Below are positions 55,142-64,000 of a DNA stretch of 64,000 bases, piece by piece. The stretch covers positions 53,675-117,674 of the forward strand of contig PHDN01000013.1 of NCBI GenBank assembly GCA_002840975.1. The letters run 5' to 3'. The position numbers and the translations under genes were made by a program. Position 1 is the first letter of the stretch; every line of letters begins with the position of its first letter. The notes beneath the pieces are model-generated. The model was not told where the DNA came from, made no database searches, and saw only the letters and a list, made by a program, of their open reading frames with translations. The stretch comes from Bacteroidetes bacterium HGW-Bacteroidetes-16 (GTDB lineage Bacteria > Bacteroidota > Bacteroidia > Bacteroidales > F082).

Positions 55142-57064
55142 CTAGTTAAACAAAAAGTAAACAAATGCGAAAGTTAAAATAATCACGCCTGAAATAAATA
55201 TGAACCCGTATTTCTGCAACTGACCTGATTGTAATCCTTTAATCTGGTCAGAGGCTAAATTGGTTACCCAGGCAATTCTGTTCATGGAAGCATCCACTAC
55301 ATGGCGGTCGAACCAGGCGATGGGTTCCGAAACACGGTCGAAAATAATTTTCTTGGTAACAAAAAGGTACACTTCATCGATGTAGAATTTGTTGAAAGAC
55401 CACTTGTACGGAGAACTGAGTGTCGTAGCCAGTCGGTCGGGGATAGCGGTTTCTTTTTTGTAAAAAACCCAGGCCAGGGCAATGCCAGCCATACCTATGA
55501 GCACAGAGGGAATAGCTACCAACCAGTTTGTGTGCAGTGTAAATGCCTCACCGTTTGAAGTCACCAGGTCGTTAAATGGAATAAAACCTGTGAACATGGA
55601 AGCCAACGCCAGTACCATTAGAGGAATGGTCATGGTGAACGGTGACTCGTGTGGTGTATGGTGATAATGCGTGCTTTTTCCCCAGAAAACATTGAAATAC
55701 AAACGGAACATATAAAAAGCGGTGATGCCGGCAACGGCGTATTCAACAAAGAAAAGGAACCTGTTGCTCTCGATGGCGGCTACCAGAATTTCATCTTTGC
55801 TGAAGAATCCTGAAAATGGGGGAATCCCTGAAATTGTCAAACAAGCGATCAGGAAGGTAATGTGTGTGATGGGCAGGTATTTTCTTAATCCACCCATTTC
55901 GTTCATGTTGTTGGTGTGCACGGCATGGATGATGGCTCCTGCACCAAGGAAAAGCAATGCTTTAAACATGGCATGTGTAAACAAATGAAACATGGAAGCC
56001 ATGTAACCAAGGCCATGTTCTCCGCCATAACCCGAAACCCCGAGCGCCAGCATCATGTAACCAATCTGCGACATGGTTGAGAAAGCCAGCACCCTTTTTA
56101 TATCGGTTTGCGTACAAGCAATAACCGCGGCAAATAATGAGGTAAACCCGCCAACATACGCGACAATGGTCAGTGCATCGGGAGCTACAAAATAGTACAA
56201 CGGAAACAAACGGGCCACCAGATAAACACCGGCAACCACCATGGTGGCCGCATGAATCAGGGCCGAAACAGGGGTGGGTCCTTCCATGGCATCGGGCAAC
56301 CAGATGTGTAGCGGGAACATAGCCGATTTACCTGCACCTCCCATGAAAATGAGGGTAAGTGCCCAGGTGAGTGCCGATATTCCCATGAAAGTTAAGGAGG
56401 TACCTTGTGTAATCAAAGCCCCTTGTGGATCGGTCAATGTGACAAAATCGAAAGTCCCGCTGATGTACGACAACGTCAGTATTCCGACAAGGAAACCCAG
56501 GTCGGCAAACCGGGTGACGATAAATGCTTTTTTCCCTGCCGAAACGGCGGAAGGTTTTTCGTAATAGTAACTGATGAGCAAATACGAAGACACCCCAACC
56601 AGTTCCCAAAAGATGTACATCTGGAAAATGTTCGGAGCCACCACCAAACCCAACATCGAGAAACTGAACAAAGATAAAAAGGCGTAAAACCGGGAATATC
56701 CTTTATCGCCTTTCATATAACCCATGCTGTAGATGTGAACCATTAACGAGACGGTGGTAATGACCACCAGCATCATCACCGAAATAGGATCAAGTAAAAT
56801 ACCCAAATCGACATGCAGTTTCTCGGTGAGGTGAATCCAAACGGTATGAAAAGGGATTATCTTCTCGAAAACACCGGCACCCGCCTCCCGGTTAAAAAAA
56901 TATTGATAAGCCGTAAAGTAGGATAGCACGGTAACTACCGACAACCCCAGGGTACCAATATAGCCCGACAGGACCGGCTTCATTTTCCCGCTTGTAAGTC
57001 CTAGCAACAGGAACAGTATAAATGGAATCAGCGGAATTAATATGGTAAAACTAAAATCAATCAT
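55142..57064 (-). CDS. nuoL: NADH-quinone oxidoreductase subunit L
   Basis: A 640-residue membrane subunit at the tip of the proton-pumping arm. FWELVGVSSYLLISYYYEKPSA (helix-5 Glu), MFPLHIWLPDAMEGPTPVSALIHAATMV with the conserved Lys/His region, and KRVLAFSTMSQIGYMMLALG are present, followed by the long C-terminal lateral helix. Length is normal. It starts 45 nt after nuoK. Confidence 0.97.
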   Translation of the reverse strand: MIDFSFTILIPLIPFILFLLLGLTSGKMKPVLSGYIGTLGLSVVTVLSYFTAYQYFFNREAGAGVFEKIIPFHTVWIHLTEKLHVDLGILLDPISVMMLVVITTVSLMVHIYSMGYMKGDKGYSRFYAFLSLFSFSMLGLVVAPNIFQMYIFWELVGVSSYLLISYYYEKPSAVSAGKKAFIVTRFADLGFLVGILTLSYISGTFDFVTLTDPQGALITQGTSLTFMGISALTWALTLIFMGGAGKSAMFPLHIWLPDAMEGPTPVSALIHAATMVVAGVYLVARLFPLYYFVAPDALTIVAYVGGFTSLFAAVIACTQTDIKRVLAFSTMSQIGYMMLALGVSGYGGEHGLGYMASMFHLFTHAMFKALLFLGAGAIIHAVHTNNMNEMGGLRKYLPITHITFLIACLTISGIPPFSGFFSKDEILVAAIESNRFLFFVEYAVAGITAFYMFRLYFNVFWGKSTHYHHTPHESPFTMTIPLMVLALASMFTGFIPFNDLVTSNGEAFTLHTNWLVAIPSVLIGMAGIALAWVFYKKETAIPDRLATTLSSPYKWSFNKFYIDEVYLFVTKKIIFDRVSEPIAWFDRHVVDASMNRIAWVTNLASDQIKGLQSGQLQKYGFIFISGVIILTFAFVYFLFN

Positions 57065-57109
57065 TGTAAGTCGATTCGTTTAAATTTCTATTTGTCTTAC
57101 TAATCCTTA

Positions 57110-57427
57110 TTAAAATTTCATGGTGTCGACCCTTTCCACATCAATGTTGGAATATCTTCTGTATACGCTGATTATAATGGCAATGGCTACAGCGGCTTCG
57201 GCAGCGGCAACGGCAATAATAAACAGTGAAAAGAAATGTCCCTCCAGTTGATTTGGGAATAAATACCGGTTAAAGGCAACAAAGTTGATGTTCACCGAGT
57301 TGAGGATCAATTCGACCGCCATTAAAATGGTGATCAGGTTTTTCCGGGTCAGGAAACCGTAGATGCCGATAAAAAACATCAGGGTACTGACGACAAGGAA
57401 ATACGACAATGGAATTTCTGATAGCAT
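57110..57427 (-). CDS. nuoK: NADH-quinone oxidoreductase subunit K
   Basis: A 105-residue membrane subunit with three helices. FFIGIYGFLTRKNLITILMAVELILNSVNINF holds the two conserved Glu-bearing segments of the E-channel region (Glu in AVELILN). ATG 57427 matches the usual NuoK N-terminus, although the frame stays open further upstream into nuoJ. It begins one base after the nuoJ stop. Confidence 0.93.
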   Translation of the reverse strand: MLSEIPLSYFLVVSTLMFFIGIYGFLTRKNLITILMAVELILNSVNINFVAFNRYLFPNQLEGHFFSLFIIAVAAAEAAVAIAIIISVYRRYSNIDVERVDTMKF

Positions 57428-57428
57428 A

Positions 57429-57941
57429 TTATTTTGATTTTTCTTTTTTAGCAATGACGATAGAGGCCACCATGGCTGCAAGCAGCAATACACTGATGAC
57501 TTCAAAGGGCAGCACATATCCGTTCTTTTCGTAGCTGAGCAAACTGGTGCCAATGAGCTCCATGTCAGGGTTTTGGGAGGTGGTTACCACCGTGTCGAAA
57601 CCGTAATCAAGGATGGTCATAATACTGAGCAAAGCCCCTGCTGCAACGGCCAGGGCCGAAAACACCATTTTCTTAACTCCAAGGGGTTCAAATTTTTGGC
57701 TGATATGGCTCGTGAGTAAAATTGAAAAAATGATTAAAACGACTATCCCACCGGCATACAACGTGAGTTGTACCGCTGCCAGAAACTGGTAGTTCAGCAT
57801 GAAATAGATTCCTGCCGTGGAAACCAGAACAAATAACAAATATACAGCGGCCCTTAAAATGCGACGGCTGGTCACTGTCAACACCGAGAATAAAAGAATC
57901 ATTCCCGAAAACAGGTAAAACATCAGTTCATGAATGCTCAT
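57429..57941 (-). CDS. nuoJ: NADH-quinone oxidoreductase subunit J
   Basis: A 170-residue subunit with five hydrophobic helices (YLFSGMILLFSVLTVTSR, AAVYLLFVLVSTAGIYFML, LTLYAGGIVVLIIFSIL, and so on). The AGGIVVLIIF segment is the conserved pi-bulge helix. It overlaps nuoI by 4 nt and precedes nuoK by 1 nt. Weakly conserved family, identified by position and topology. Confidence 0.92.
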   Translation of the reverse strand: MSIHELMFYLFSGMILLFSVLTVTSRRILRAAVYLLFVLVSTAGIYFMLNYQFLAAVQLTLYAGGIVVLIIFSILLTSHISQKFEPLGVKKMVFSALAVAAGALLSIMTILDYGFDTVVTTSQNPDMELIGTSLLSYEKNGYVLPFEVISVLLLAAMVASIVIAKKEKSK

Positions 57942-58420
57942 TCTACAACCCCTTTCTTTAGTACCGATCCCGGTTGGTTTAATACTTTGGTCAATTTTGC
58001 ACGGTCGAACACGGCATGTTCAAAGGTCTGATCCATGATAATGGCATTTGAAGGACAGGTCTTTACACATAGGTTGCAAAAGGTGCACATGCCCAGGTGA
58101 TAGATGTGTTTCGACAGCACTTTCTTTTTCTTCCCATCGGGCAACACCTGCATTTCGCTGATGATTTCGATGGAACCGTTAGGACAATTCATTTCACAAA
58201 TACCACATGCCGTACATTGGTGTTCGTTGTTTTCGTTGTGCGGCATCACCACTTCTCCTTTAAAACGATCGAACATTTTCAGGGTGTCGCGGTTCTCAGG
58301 ATATTGCTCGGTAACAATCTGGCCCGGATGAACAAAGTAATAACCAGTAACTTTCATCCCTTTTAAAAGGCCCAGGATTGCTCCAAATATCTCTTTAAAA
58401 TAGTTAATAATACTCTTCAT
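57938..58420 (-). CDS. nuoI: NADH-quinone oxidoreductase subunit I
   Basis: A 160-residue peripheral iron-sulfur subunit. Two [4Fe-4S] motifs, CTACGICEMNCP (about residues 69-80) and CTFCNLCVKTCP (about 111-122), carry clusters N6a and N6b between the input module and NuoB. The N-terminal amphipathic part anchors it to NuoH. Full length, 3 nt after nuoH. Confidence 0.94.
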   Translation of the reverse strand: MKSIINYFKEIFGAILGLLKGMKVTGYYFVHPGQIVTEQYPENRDTLKMFDRFKGEVVMPHNENNEHQCTACGICEMNCPNGSIEIISEMQVLPDGKKKKVLSKHIYHLGMCTFCNLCVKTCPSNAIIMDQTFEHAVFDRAKLTKVLNQPGSVLKKGVVE

Positions 58421-58423
58421 AAC

Positions 58424-59512
58424 TTAAAAATGCCAGCCCATTAATACTACAAATGCCATGACCAGGATATTGACAAGGTTGATTGGAAGCAAATATTTCC
58501 ACTCAAGTGTGAGGAGCTGATCGATCCTCAGTCGTGGGAAAGTCCATTTAAACCACATCATGATAAAAATGACGAAGGCGGTTTTACCGATATACCAGAA
58601 AACCGGAGGAAGGTAATCCATGATGTTGTTAAATGCTTCCCATCCGCCTACATGGAAAGGCATCCACCCGCCTAAAAAGATGGTGGCTGCGATGGAGGCT
58701 ACGATAAACATGTTCATGTATTCGGCCAGGAAAAAGAAAGCGAATTTAATCCCTGAATACTCGGTATGGAAACCGGCTGTGAGCTCCGATTCGGCTTCTG
58801 CCAGGTCGAAAGGGCCCCTATTGGTTTCGGCGGTAGCGGCTACTAAAAATACCAGGAAGGCAATCACGGCAGGAATATGCCCTGTAAAAAGAAACCATCC
58901 ATCGCGCTGGCCTTCCACGATGGTGGAAAGTTGCAGGCTGCCTGCCAGTACCACAATGGTTACGAGCGAAAGCCCTACCGACAGTTCATAGCTTACGATC
59001 TGTGCACCACTACGCATGGCACCAATCATCGAATATTTATTGTTGCTCGCCCATCCTGCAATTAAAATTCCCACAACACCCATTGACGAAACCGCCATGA
59101 TGTAAAAAATGCCGATATTGAAATCAATGGCATGAAGTCCCTTCGCGAACGGGATGGCGGCGATGGCCATGAAAGAGGCAATGATGACGATGAATGGTGC
59201 GATGTTAAAAAGCAATTTATCCGCGTTCTTTATGGGAATCAACTCCTTCATCAACAGCTTGATGAGGTCGGCAATGGTTTGGAAAAATCCGTAGGGGCCT
59301 ACCCTGTTGGGGCCAACCCTGCATTGCATAAAGGCACAGACTTTGCGTTCAGCATAAACCAGGTAGAGGCCAACAACGGCATAAAACGCCAGGATAGCGA
59401 TGCCGATAATAACCATCTCGATGGCAACTGCCCAAAAGGGAGAAAAATTCTCCATCAACAGTTGGTCGAAGCTGCTGGTAAATGAGCCCAGGTCGTAAAT
59501 ATCAAATTTCAT
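58424..59512 (-). CDS. nuoH: NADH-quinone oxidoreductase subunit H
   Basis: A 362-residue membrane subunit forming the quinone entry site. [20 protein letters not shown] and [24 protein letters not shown] (conserved acidic loop) and [21 protein letters not shown] near the end are all diagnostic. Full length. It is preceded by nuoD with a 33-nt gap, where NuoEFG would be inserted in other operons. Confidence 0.96.
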   Translation of the reverse strand: MKFDIYDLGSFTSSFDQLLMENFSPFWAVAIEMVIIGIAILAFYAVVGLYLVYAERKVCAFMQCRVGPNRVGPYGFFQTIADLIKLLMKELIPIKNADKLLFNIAPFIVIIASFMAIAAIPFAKGLHAIDFNIGIFYIMAVSSMGVVGILIAGWASNNKYSMIGAMRSGAQIVSYELSVGLSLVTIVVLAGSLQLSTIVEGQRDGWFLFTGHIPAVIAFLVFLVAATAETNRGPFDLAEAESELTAGFHTEYSGIKFAFFFLAEYMNMFIVASIAATIFLGGWMPFHVGGWEAFNNIMDYLPPVFWYIGKTAFVIFIMMWFKWTFPRLRIDQLLTLEWKYLLPINLVNILVMAFVVLMGWHF

Positions 59513-59545
59513 CTGTTATTATTTTCTCAGTTAATTCGTATCTTT

Positions 59546-60673
59546 TTATCTGTCCATGTCGGGTATCACATAGTCCATAGAGCCTCCGATAGCGATCAGG
59601 TCGGCAATTTTTTGTCCTGAAGCCATGGTATCTATTACGGCCAGGTTACTAAAATTTGGTGACCTAAATTTCATTCTCAGCGGGTTTTTGTTCCCGTCAC
59701 TTACAATGTAAACACCAAACTCACCACGTACGGCTTCTACGCGGGTATAATATTCGCCAACGGGCAATTTGATGACGGGTTTCATTTTTAAGGCAAAATC
59801 ACCTTCCGGGATATTGTCGATCAGTTGTTCAATAATCGACATCGATTCCCACATTTCATCCATGCGCACCCGGTAACGTGCGAATGAGTCACCCTCGGTA
59901 TATAAAATTTCTTTGAAATTTACCTTTGAATAAGCGCTGTATGGCTGGTGCTTGCGCACATCGCATGAAAATCCGGATCCCCTGCCCGAAGGACCGGTTA
60001 CTCCATAATCGATGGCCTGTGCTTTGGTTAATAATCCCACCCCTTTTGTACGTTGTTGCATGATGGGATTTCCGGTCAAAAGGTCATCGTATTCCGGCAG
60101 TTTCTTTTTGAAATATTGAATGAAATCCTTTACGTCTTTTTGAAAATCGGATTGAATGTCATACATCAGCCCTCCGGGCACGTTGTAGCTCAATAATAAC
60201 CTGGCACCACACGATTTTTCAAAAATATCCAGAATTTTTTCCCGGTCCCGCAACCCATAAAAAAAGGATGTCAACGCACCCAAATCCATTCCGAAAGCAC
60301 ACCACCAAAGCTGGTGGGACGCGATCCGGTTTAATTCTCCCATGATGGTACGGATGTACTTTACCCGTTCGGGGACTTCCACTCCCAGTGCATCTTCAAC
60401 GGTGAGGCAAACGGCCTCGTTGAGAATATGTGCCGAAAGATAATCGAGCCTGTCGGTGAGATGGATTGATTGCTGATAGGTTATCTTCTCACACATTTTT
60501 TCAATGCCCCGGTGAATATACCCCAACTGAGGTTTCACTTCCATCACAGTTTCTCCCTTGAGTTTCAGCATCATCCTTAAAACACCGTGTGTTGAAGGGT
60601 GTTGAGGACCCATATTGATGGAGAACTCTTGTTCTTCTAACTTTCCTCCAATGATTTCTTCTGCCATAGCCAT
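59546..60673 (-). CDS. nuoD: NADH-quinone oxidoreductase subunit D
   Basis: A 375-residue peripheral subunit related to [NiFe]-hydrogenase large subunits. NMGPQHPSTHGVLRMM with the quinone-site His, YIHRGIEK, and the TGPSGRGSGFSCDVRK block are conserved; the C-terminus VIPDMDR is typical. NuoC and NuoD are separate genes here, overlapping by 1 nt (TAATG). Full length, slightly short of the usual ~400 residues. Confidence 0.95.
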   Translation of the reverse strand: MAMAEEIIGGKLEEQEFSINMGPQHPSTHGVLRMMLKLKGETVMEVKPQLGYIHRGIEKMCEKITYQQSIHLTDRLDYLSAHILNEAVCLTVEDALGVEVPERVKYIRTIMGELNRIASHQLWWCAFGMDLGALTSFFYGLRDREKILDIFEKSCGARLLLSYNVPGGLMYDIQSDFQKDVKDFIQYFKKKLPEYDDLLTGNPIMQQRTKGVGLLTKAQAIDYGVTGPSGRGSGFSCDVRKHQPYSAYSKVNFKEILYTEGDSFARYRVRMDEMWESMSIIEQLIDNIPEGDFALKMKPVIKLPVGEYYTRVEAVRGEFGVYIVSDGNKNPLRMKFRSPNFSNLAVIDTMASGQKIADLIAIGGSMDYVIPDMDR

Positions 60674-61131
60674 TACCTTTCAACAATATTTACGGTGTCT
60701 GTGTAATCTTTCCTTAATGGGAATCCGACCCAGTCGTTGTCAAGAAAAATTTTGCGAAGATCGGGATGGTTATTAAAACCAATACCGAAGAGATCGAAAA
60801 TTTCCCTTTCGTGGTATTCGGCCCCCATCCATATATCGCACACAGAATCTACCACTGGATTTTCCCTGTCGGTGATTTTTGTTTTGATGACGACCTGATG
60901 CCTGTAAGTGGTGGAGTCGAGATGATAGACCATCATGAAATGATCGCCAAAGTCCACGGCACTTTCACAGAAGAGGTAGTCGAACAAGGTTTCTTTTGTA
61001 TTTTTCAGGAATTTGGCCAGCGCGTGAATCTGATCATTCTTAACTTCCGCGGTTAGAAACTGCTTGTCGGTTGCTATTTCAGCATCCGGCATGAACTTAA
61101 GAATGATTTCTTCCAATTTTTCTTTTTCCAT
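60673..61131 (-). CDS. nuoC: NADH-quinone oxidoreductase subunit C
   Basis: A 152-residue peripheral subunit. The 30-kDa-subunit signature is present: VDSVCDIWMGAEYHEREIFDLFGIGF, HPDLRKIFLDNDW and GFPLRKDYT. Full length, 19 nt after nuoB. Confidence 0.95.
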   Translation of the reverse strand: MEKEKLEEIILKFMPDAEIATDKQFLTAEVKNDQIHALAKFLKNTKETLFDYLFCESAVDFGDHFMMVYHLDSTTYRHQVVIKTKITDRENPVVDSVCDIWMGAEYHEREIFDLFGIGFNNHPDLRKIFLDNDWVGFPLRKDYTDTVNIVER

Positions 61132-61150
61132 TTAACAGAATCTGTTTAGT

Positions 61151-61702
61151 TTATAAATCAGCGGCGGTTTTGTTCGGTTGGCCAAACGATTCCAATTGAA
61201 TCTTGCGCTGAAGCTGCATCACACCGTAAAGCAATGCTTCCGGACGGGGAGGGCAACCGGGAATATATACATCCACAGGAATCACATGGTCGGCACCTTT
61301 TATCACGTGGTACGAGTTATAAAAAAACGGACCACCTGAGATGGCGCATGCGCCCATAGCGATAACATATTTTGGATCGGCCATTTGATCGTACAAACGT
61401 TTCAACACCGGGGCCATCTTGTTGGTAATGGTACCCGCGATAACGATTACATCCGCCTGGCGTGGACTGGCACGGTACACTTCGATGCCAAAACGGGCAA
61501 AATCGTGCCTTGAAGCACCGGCAGCCATCATTTCGATTCCGCAACAGCTTGTCGCAAAGGTCAGTGGCCAGATAGAATTCGAGCGTCCCCAGTTTATCAG
61601 TGAGTCAACGGTTGAAAGCAACACGTTGCCACCTTCTTTTTTAAAGAGCTCCAGGGTTTCATTGTCCTTGAAGTCCTCGTGTTTCATCGATTTTATTCCC
61701 AT
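61151..61702 (-). CDS. nuoB: NADH-quinone oxidoreductase subunit B
   Basis: A 183-residue subunit holding cluster N2, the last iron-sulfur centre before quinone. The ligands are in [13 protein letters not shown] (tandem Cys), [11 protein letters not shown] and [12 protein letters not shown]. Start ATG 61702 overlaps the nuoA stop by 10 nt. Full length. Confidence 0.96.
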   Translation of the reverse strand: MGIKSMKHEDFKDNETLELFKKEGGNVLLSTVDSLINWGRSNSIWPLTFATSCCGIEMMAAGASRHDFARFGIEVYRASPRQADVIVIAGTITNKMAPVLKRLYDQMADPKYVIAMGACAISGGPFFYNSYHVIKGADHVIPVDVYIPGCPPRPEALLYGVMQLQRKIQLESFGQPNKTAADL

Positions 61703-62043
61703 ATCAACGCGTGTTTTTTCCAGGCATACAACAAGCCCAATCCAAGGATAACAAAGAAAATGACGATTTCGATAAAGGCCGTCATGCCCAATTGTTTCAT
61801 TACCACTGCCCAGGGAAAAATGAAAACAGTTTCTACCTCGAATACGAGGAAAAGCAGGGCGAAAAGATAATACCCCACGTTAAACTGTAACCAGGTTACA
61901 CCTTTTGTTGGAACGCCACATTCGTACGACTCGGATTTTTGGAAATTTTTTGAAGTTGGTGCAATAAAGGTAGAAAACAGCACTGCTCCACCAACCAGAA
62001 CGAGCGCTACTATAAAAAACAGGATTAAACTTTCACTGGTCAT
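61693..62043 (-). CDS. nuoA: NADH-quinone oxidoreductase subunit A
   Basis: A 116-residue membrane subunit with three helices. [43 protein letters not shown] includes the conserved Cys-containing loop and the acidic FEVE helix. First gene of nuoABCDHIJKLMN. Upstream a TACTTTCG box at 62085-62092 is a likely promoter. Confidence 0.95.
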   Translation of the reverse strand: MTSESLILFFIVALVLVGGAVLFSTFIAPTSKNFQKSESYECGVPTKGVTWLQFNVGYYLFALLFLVFEVETVFIFPWAVVMKQLGMTAFIEIVIFFVILGLGLLYAWKKHALIWE

Positions 62044-62084
62044 TGTAATAATTTCTAGTTTAAGTATCGTTCAAAAAAACTTTG

Positions 62085-62092
62085 CGAAAGTA
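62085..62092 (-). promoter_or_regulatory. nuo operon -7 box (TACTTTCG)
   Basis: TACTTTCG, followed by CAAAG, on the minus strand has one mismatch to TAnnTTTG and lies 42 nt before the nuoA ATG. Confidence 0.5.
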
Positions 62093-62157
62093 TACAAACA
62101 ATTAATTACATATATGCTTATTGTTAACAATGTCGCTAATTTAAAACTAGTCAAAAT

Positions 62158-62191
62158 AAAACTATCGGACGATTAATCCGATAGTTTTATA
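62158..62191 (-). terminator. terminator of the copper operon
   Basis: ACTATCGGA (62161-62169) and TCCGATAGT (62177-62185) form a perfect 9-bp stem with a 7-nt loop; on the minus strand a TTTATTTT tract follows. It lies about 35 nt after the HMA gene stop and separates the copper genes from the nuo operon. Confidence 0.85.
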
Positions 62192-62225
62192 AAATACTCC
62201 AGAATGCTATCGACAGGTGACCGGT

Positions 62226-62585
62226 TTACTCTTGTTTTGGTTCCGGTTTGATTTCCTCTCTGTCGTATAAGCAGCATCCCGGAAGGTCGTTGTAGACTTC
62301 ATCTTTGGCTTTAAGTTTTTCGGTGTCGTGACCTACATTGACGATGGCTTCTTTGATTTTTTCAACATCCGTTTTAGTGTCATCAAAGGTCACCTCGATT
62401 TGTTTGGTTACCTTATCCCATGTGGCAACACTAACGCCTTCAACAGATTTCGCTGCTTTTTCGATGCGGCTTTTACACATTCCACAGTTTCCATACACCT
62501 TAAAAGATTCGGTTTTGTTGTCGGCGAAGACGGCAGTCGTTCCAAAAAGGAACATCGCCATCAGACTTAACATTTTTAATTTCAT
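62226..62585 (-). CDS. exported heavy-metal-associated (HMA) domain protein
   Basis: A 119-residue protein: signal peptide MKLKMLSLMAMFLFGTTAVFA, then an HMA fold with the metal-binding GNCGMCKSRIEKAA (Cys34, Cys37) and the VEKIKEAIVNVGHDTEKL helix. Past the domain is a Cys pair in LPGCCLYDREE and a charged tail. It would bind Cu+ in the periplasm and pass it on. ATG 62585 is preferred over the earlier open start at 62687 because the signal peptide begins there. Last gene of the operon. Confidence 0.86.
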   Translation of the reverse strand: MKLKMLSLMAMFLFGTTAVFADNKTESFKVYGNCGMCKSRIEKAAKSVEGVSVATWDKVTKQIEVTFDDTKTDVEKIKEAIVNVGHDTEKLKAKDEVYNDLPGCCLYDREEIKPEPKQE

Positions 62586-62610
62586 GATTTTTTGATTTTT
62601 ATGGTTATTA

Positions 62611-63126
62611 TTATTGGTTTTTCTTGGTACCGGTAAATATTTTTGTGATTTGACTATTGTTTCCCGGAGTCTTAAAACGATAAACAAAGGAGTGATTTGT
62701 CATCGAAAACGAACCATAGTGCTCGTCATTGAGCGTATGGTTCTCCATCATGTGATTTGTCCATGATTGCCAGTTATCGCTTCCCATCATGTGGTGGCCG
62801 CCCGTCATTTGGTGGTGGTATTCATATTCGAAATCCTGATCGGTAAAACAAAGCATCATACTGTCGCCATTTTCATAGAGATCCATCATAAACGTAGTGT
62901 CGAATGTATTGCCGATACAATGAATAGAAACCGAGTAATCGTTCAGCTTTTGGATATTGGCGGTTGCAGGATCGGTTGTCTTCTGGCCGGTGGTTTCCAG
63001 CGTTCCCAGGTAAGTACCTGTCACATTTTTTGTGAGATCGGTGGTGGCTTCACTTTTTTTACATGATTCCAGCATAAAGATGAGTGTTGCTGCGATCAGT
63101 ATGGTAATCAAATTAATTTTTTTCAT
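62611..63126 (-). CDS. His/Met-rich lipoprotein, probable copper binding
   Basis: A 171-residue lipoprotein: MKKINLITILIAATLIFMLESCKK with lipobox Cys at about residue 22. A beta-sandwich-like N-terminal half is followed by a stretch rich in His and Met (EYEYHHQMTGGHHMMGSDNW, WTNHMMENHTLNDEHY). Repeated HH, MM and HxxM pairs suggest low-affinity binding of Cu+ in the periplasm. No named family. It lies between a P1B-ATPase and an HMA protein on the same strand, 59 and 25 nt away. Confidence 0.7.
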   Translation of the reverse strand: MKKINLITILIAATLIFMLESCKKSEATTDLTKNVTGTYLGTLETTGQKTTDPATANIQKLNDYSVSIHCIGNTFDTTFMMDLYENGDSMMLCFTDQDFEYEYHHQMTGGHHMMGSDNWQSWTNHMMENHTLNDEHYGSFSMTNHSFVYRFKTPGNNSQITKIFTGTKKNQ

Positions 63127-63185
63127 TATTTTGAAATTTAGTGATTGGTGTTGGTTATTATAAATATATGAGTTGGTTTTTTGCA

Positions 63186-64000
63186 TTACATATTTCTGAT
63201 TCTCAGCGCATTTGCTATTACAGATATGGAACTAAAACTCATTGCGGCCGCAGCAATTATCGGGCTTAACAACAGTCCGAAAAACGGAAACAAAACGCCT
63301 GCAGCCACCGGCACCCCGATTGAATTGTAGACGAAGGCGAAGAAGAGGTTTTGCTTGATGTTCCTCATTACTTTACGGCTTAAGTCCCTGGCTCTGACAA
63401 TCCCATTCAGATCACCTTTAACCAGCGTGATTTCGGCACTTTGCATGGCAATATCGGTACCTGTCCCCATGGCAATGCCTACGTTGGCTTGTTCCAGGGC
63501 AGGGGCATCGTTTATTCCATCGCCGGCCATGGCCACCACGAGTCCTTCTTTTTGTAGTTCTTTTATTTTTTTATACTTGTCTTCGGGCAGGCAATCGGCG
63601 GTAAACCCATCCAGGCCCAGTTCATCGGCGACTGCTTTGGCCGTATATTGATTGTCGCCGGTGAGCATGTGTACTTTTAGGCCCATTTTTTGCAACTCCT
63701 TTATGGCTTTTGCCGAACTTTCCTTGATTTTATCTGAAACCGTTACAATGCCTTCAACCTTGTTGTCAATGAGCAGGTACATCACCGTTTGTGCTTTCAA
63801 CTGCCATTCTTTAACAATTTTTTTATTGTCTTCATCCAGGTTTGCCTTAAATTCATCAACCAGTTTTTGGTTTCCCAAAGCAATCTTCTTCCCTTTATAA
63901 ATTGCCTTGACCCCTTTACCCGTAACCGATTCAAATTTGTCCATTTTTATCAGTTCCATGTTTTTTTCTTTTGCCCCGGCAACTATGGCATCGGCAAGCG
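63186..64000 (-). CDS. copA: copper-translocating P1B-type ATPase, N-terminus beyond right edge
   Basis: The C-terminal 270 or so residues of a heavy-metal P-type ATPase. Visible: the nucleotide-binding part (VTGKGVKAIYKGKKIALG), HMLTGDNQYTAKAVADELG, AGDGINDAPALEQANVGIAMGTGTDIA of the hinge, and two last helices ending MSFSSISVIANALR, the signature of Cu+-ATPases (MSxSSxSVxxNALR). The phosphorylation motif DKTGT and the CPC helix lie beyond 64000. First visible gene of the copper operon. It would export Cu+ across the inner membrane. Confidence 0.93.
   Translation of the reverse strand, partial: LADAIVAGAKEKNMELIKMDKFESVTGKGVKAIYKGKKIALGNQKLVDEFKANLDEDNKKIVKEWQLKAQTVMYLLIDNKVEGIVTVSDKIKESSAKAIKELQKMGLKVHMLTGDNQYTAKAVADELGLDGFTADCLPEDKYKKIKELQKEGLVVAMAGDGINDAPALEQANVGIAMGTGTDIAMQSAEITLVKGDLNGIVRARDLSRKVMRNIKQNLFFAFVYNSIGVPVAAGVLFPFFGLLLSPIIAAAAMSFSSISVIANALRIRNM

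Overview
The window reads as a chromosomal contig of an anaerobic or microaerobic member of the Bacteroidota (Bacteroidia; Marinilabiliales/Bacteroidales-like). Evidence: promoters of the Bacteroidota type (TAnnTTTG -7 boxes just upstream of several genes), two secreted peptidases with C-terminal type IX secretion (T9SS) sorting domains, a TPR-PD40-OmpA protein with PorE architecture, a DUF5686 protein, type B ribosomal protein L31, and an 11-subunit complex I without NuoEFG. No rRNA or tRNA gene was recognised. The window opens inside thrS and closes inside a copper-type P-ATPase gene.

Layout. 1-2.6 kb: thrS (partial) and an AbiEii-type nucleotidyltransferase with its overlapping DUF6922 partner. 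2.7-6.6 kb: an hpdBCA-type operon for a 4-hydroxyphenylacetate decarboxylase (p-cresol forming glycyl radical enzyme). All catalytic residues are in place, but the activase gene carries a one-base frameshift inside its radical-SAM cysteine motif. 6.8-23.2 kb: housekeeping genes (beta-carbonic anhydrase-like protein, solute-binding lipoprotein, secreted M1 aminopeptidase, Lon, a GlmU-like protein, L31, acyl-CoA reductase, a cyclic-2,3-diphosphoglycerate-synthetase-like GTPase, MnmD, and a tight acylphosphatase/FluC/DUF493/LpxR-like cluster). 23.5-29.2 kb: two different fused alpha/beta 2-oxoacid dehydrogenase E1 genes on either side of a decayed PAS histidine kinase. 29.3-46 kb: envelope genes (DUF5686, a plug-less beta-barrel with a giant TPR protein, a PorE-like protein), gyrB, dapA, a secreted M14 carboxypeptidase, and a 35-residue basic gene with its own terminator.

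46-51.7 kb is the accessory island. It is visibly AT-richer and holds an arr rifamycin ADP-ribosyltransferase gene, a truncated FISUMP gene, and three single-gene units. Two of these units are followed immediately after the stop codon by a related ~130-150 bp imperfect inverted repeat. Size, position, orientation and the terminal AAC/GTT boxes resemble integron attC sites, so this may be an integron-like cassette array without an integrase in view. The island ends in a tandem array of hairpin repeats. 51.8-62.0 kb: the nuoABCDHIJKLMN operon plus a small conserved-looking gene behind nuoN. 62.2-64 kb: a copper-handling operon (P1B ATPase, His/Met-rich lipoprotein, periplasmic HMA protein).

Together the genes suggest a peptide- and amino-acid-degrading organism. 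Secreted peptidases supply amino acids, and 2-oxoacid dehydrogenases and the arylacetate decarboxylase act on amino-acid-derived acids. A NuoEFG-less complex I would take electrons from a donor other than NADH.
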